From an uncultured Acetobacteraceae bacterium (GTDB taxonomy: Bacteria; Pseudomonadota; Alphaproteobacteria; Acetobacterales; Acetobacteraceae): a DNA stretch of 44,360 bases. Shown here piece after piece: positions 43,360 through 44,360 of this stretch. A model generated the notes under the pieces. The model did not search any database. It worked only from the letters and a program-made list of their open reading frames with translations, and was not told the origin of the DNA. Where the stretch lies: positions 1 through 44,360 of the forward strand of contig CAIRCM010000042.1 in NCBI GenBank assembly GCA_903877125.1, written 5' to 3'. Every line of letters begins with the position of its first letter. The stretch's first letter is position 1. The position numbers were made by a program, and so were the translations under genes.

Positions 43360-43968
43360 ATGGCCGCATTACAGAAACTGCCGACCTCCAACCTGCCGGA
43401 AGCCGTGCTGGACCGCCGGCAGGCGGTGCCCGCGCTGATCGACCGTCCGCAGGATTTCCTGATCGTGACCGGCCTCGCCGGCGCCGCGCAGGAACTGTCC
43501 GCGATGACCGGCAACGCCCCCAACCTGTTCGCCATGGGCGGCGCGATGGGCGCGGCGCTGATGACGGCGCTGGGATTGGCGCTGGCGCAGCCGAAGAAGA
43601 AGGTGCTGTGCGTGACTGGCGACGGCGACCTGCTCATGAGCGTCGGCGGCCTCGCCACCATCGCGCTGCAGAACCCGCCGAACCTGACCGTGATCTGCGT
43701 GGACAACGGTCACTACGGTGAGACCGGTAACCAGGAAAGCCACACCGGCCTGGGCGTCCGTCTCGACACCATCGCCGCCTGTTCTGGCTTCCCGGCGGTG
43801 CACACCATCAATTCCGATACCGACCTGGAGGAAGGCCGCCGCCTGCTGCGGGAAAGTGGCCTGCGCTTCATCCTGCTGCGCGTGAAGGAAGGCCCGCCGC
43901 TGAAGGAAAAGCGGAACCTCGTGCCGCATATGGAGCGGGAGAATTTCCGCAAGGCCCTGCTGGGGTAA
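43360..43968 (+). CDS. ThDP enzyme, PP-domain subunit (ComE / phosphonopyruvate decarboxylase-like)
   Basis: 202 residues. The ThDP motif is GDGDLLMSVGGLATIALQ...DNGHYGETG (GDG then N about 25 residues on). Together with the preceding subunit it makes a complete two-chain decarboxylase acting on a 3-carbon 2-oxo acid with a sulfonate or phosphonate group (inference). RBS GAGGGG precedes the ATG. Confidence 0.88.
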   Translation: MAALQKLPTSNLPEAVLDRRQAVPALIDRPQDFLIVTGLAGAAQELSAMTGNAPNLFAMGGAMGAALMTALGLALAQPKKKVLCVTGDGDLLMSVGGLATIALQNPPNLTVICVDNGHYGETGNQESHTGLGVRLDTIAACSGFPAVHTINSDTDLEEGRRLLRESGLRFILLRVKEGPPLKEKRNLVPHMERENFRKALLG

Positions 43969-44001
43969 GGCCGGATCCTGCCAGCCTTGTCCTCCCACGT
44001 C

Positions 44002-44024
44002 ATGGCCGGGCTTGTCCCGGCCAT
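44002..44024. repeat. REP-like hairpin ATGGCCGGG / CCCGGCCAT
   Basis: Nine perfect pairs around a CTTGT loop, 34 bp after the ThDP subunit stop. The sequence is of the common alphaproteobacterial type CATGGCCGGGCTTGTCCCGGCCATC. It may also act as terminator. Confidence 0.7.
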
Positions 44025-44060
44025 CTATAGCGGCACCGCAGCCGCGCCCGTTAGCGTGAT

Positions 44061-44110
44061 CGCCAGAGGTGGAACCACACGGCGGCGTGAATCACGCGAT
44101 CAAACAAAGA
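44061..44110. repeat. 50-bp dispersed intergenic repeat, copy 2
   Basis: Pair of 4965-5014, same length and same ends, 44 of 50 identical. Both copies sit just downstream of a gene's stop codon, in the same orientation relative to that gene. Confidence 0.8.
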
Positions 44111-44221
44111 GTTATACCAGCCCGTAGTAAGAGGGGCAAAAATGTGGGTGGATACCGGCCGCATCGGCAATCGGTCGATGAACCGCCACGGTCGGTGCGT
44201 TGGGCGGTTCCCCATTCAACG

Positions 44222-44294
44222 CAGAGCACGCAGAGCCTCGGAGATCGCAGAGGAGCCGTTGTTCTCTGCGGTCTCGGCAGCTCTGCGTGCTCTG
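44222..44294. repeat. Hairpin with 31-bp arms immediately before the presumed intron
   Basis: Arms 44222-44252 and 44264-44294 pair at 27 of 31 positions (CAGAGCACGCAGAGC... and its complement) around an 11-base loop. The sequence type (GCAGAG/CTCTGCG) recurs in many bacteria as an intergenic element. Its right edge coincides with the start of the GTGCG of the downstream ribozyme. Confidence 0.75.
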
Positions 44295-44360
44295 GTGCGT
44301 CCCGAAGGACGCGATCACCTCGTGGGTGAAAGTCCCACCCGGGCAATGGTCGGTTGGCCC
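44295..44360 (+). mobile_element. Group II intron, 5' end (continues outside the window)
   Basis: Starts with the group II 5' consensus GTGCG, then a GCGTCC/GGACGC stem with a CGAA loop and the domain-I element GTGGGTGAAAGTCCCAC followed by CGGGCAATGG. These are typical of bacterial group II ribozymes. Its position directly after a stem-loop fits class C introns, which insert 3' of terminator-like hairpins. The reverse transcriptase ORF would lie beyond the window. Confidence 0.65.

Larger units (their letters stand above)
43969..44294. other. Repeat-dense spacer at the right end
   Basis: 326 bp without a gene. It holds a REP-like hairpin (44002-44024), the second copy of the 50-bp dispersed repeat (44061-44110), a short inverted repeat GAACCGCC/GGCGGTTC (44180-44187, 44203-44210) and a long imperfect hairpin (44222-44294) that abuts the presumed intron. 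Nothing else was recognised. Confidence 0.6.

Noticed and set aside
44069-44329. An 86-codon frame across the 50-bp repeat, hairpin and intron start
   Set aside because: It runs through palindromes and a ribozyme-like region and matches nothing; the similar frame at 4973 simply reflects the shared repeat.
1-44360. tRNA, rRNA and CRISPR arrays
   Set aside because: No cloverleaf-like segment, rRNA signature or regularly spaced direct repeats were seen by eye; short or divergent ones could be missed.

Overview
High-GC chromosomal DNA (about two thirds G+C by eye) with tightly packed genes, frequent ATGA/GTGA/TGATG stop-start overlaps and some GTG/TTG starts. The gene families point to an alphaproteobacterium, probably Rhodospirillales/Acetobacteraceae: a Hint_2-domain passenger-like protein, a dipeptide-type ABC operon, orphan ureEFG, the rph-rdgB pair, DUF2339, DUF1778-like and HepT/MntA genes. 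This taxonomic call is inference from gene families. No rRNA, tRNA or CRISPR array was seen.

Layout. 1-2600 (minus): start of an AAA ATPase cut by the window edge, a serine hydrolase and a PhyH-type dioxygenase. 2877-4962 (plus): YgjP-like metallopeptidase and an MFS carrier. 5018-6745 (minus): ureE-ureF-ureG without urease structural genes. 6967-8838: acyl-CoA dehydrogenase, convergent with a LOG-family protein. 8947-17295: a peptide/nickel-type ABC importer (SBP, two permeases, two ATPases) split between the second permease and first ATPase by an antisense Hint-domain gene (12330-14990). 17296-25288: GT-C-like membrane protein, lytic transglycosylase, a 516-residue protein of unknown family, DUF2339 membrane protein, amidohydrolase. 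25363-27340: LLM oxidoreductase and branched-chain aminotransferase.

27341-30996 is an accessory island. It holds a gene-poor stretch, an AT-rich membrane-protein gene interrupted by an in-frame TAA, a serine recombinase interrupted by an in-frame TGA, a ribbon-helix-helix protein overlapping a small membrane protein, and an unknown gene. Next comes a compact metal (probably zinc) ABC locus at 31095-32748: a Zur-like palindrome overlaps a near-leaderless promoter, followed by a 34-residue membrane microprotein coupled by a GTGA overlap to the ATPase, then the permease.

32714-39972 is a catabolic-looking neighbourhood: NMT1-type SBP, MmgE/PrpD, TauD-type dioxygenase, a one-piece ThDP enzyme and an LLM oxidoreductase. 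It also holds a DUF1778-like antitoxin remnant and a 560-bp intergenic region of nested palindromes. 40004-40626 is a HepT-MntA toxin-antitoxin pair; 40783-42096 is rph-rdgB; 42084-43968 is an alpha/beta hydrolase followed by a ThDP enzyme split into two subunits. The right end carries a REP-like hairpin, the second copy of a 50-bp dispersed repeat, and a 31-bp-arm hairpin with what looks like the 5' end of a group II intron starting at the next base.

The main points of interest are the coupled microprotein in the zinc locus, the two nonsense-interrupted genes side by side, the Hint gene splitting an ABC operon, the intron/hairpin junction and the unassigned 516-residue family.
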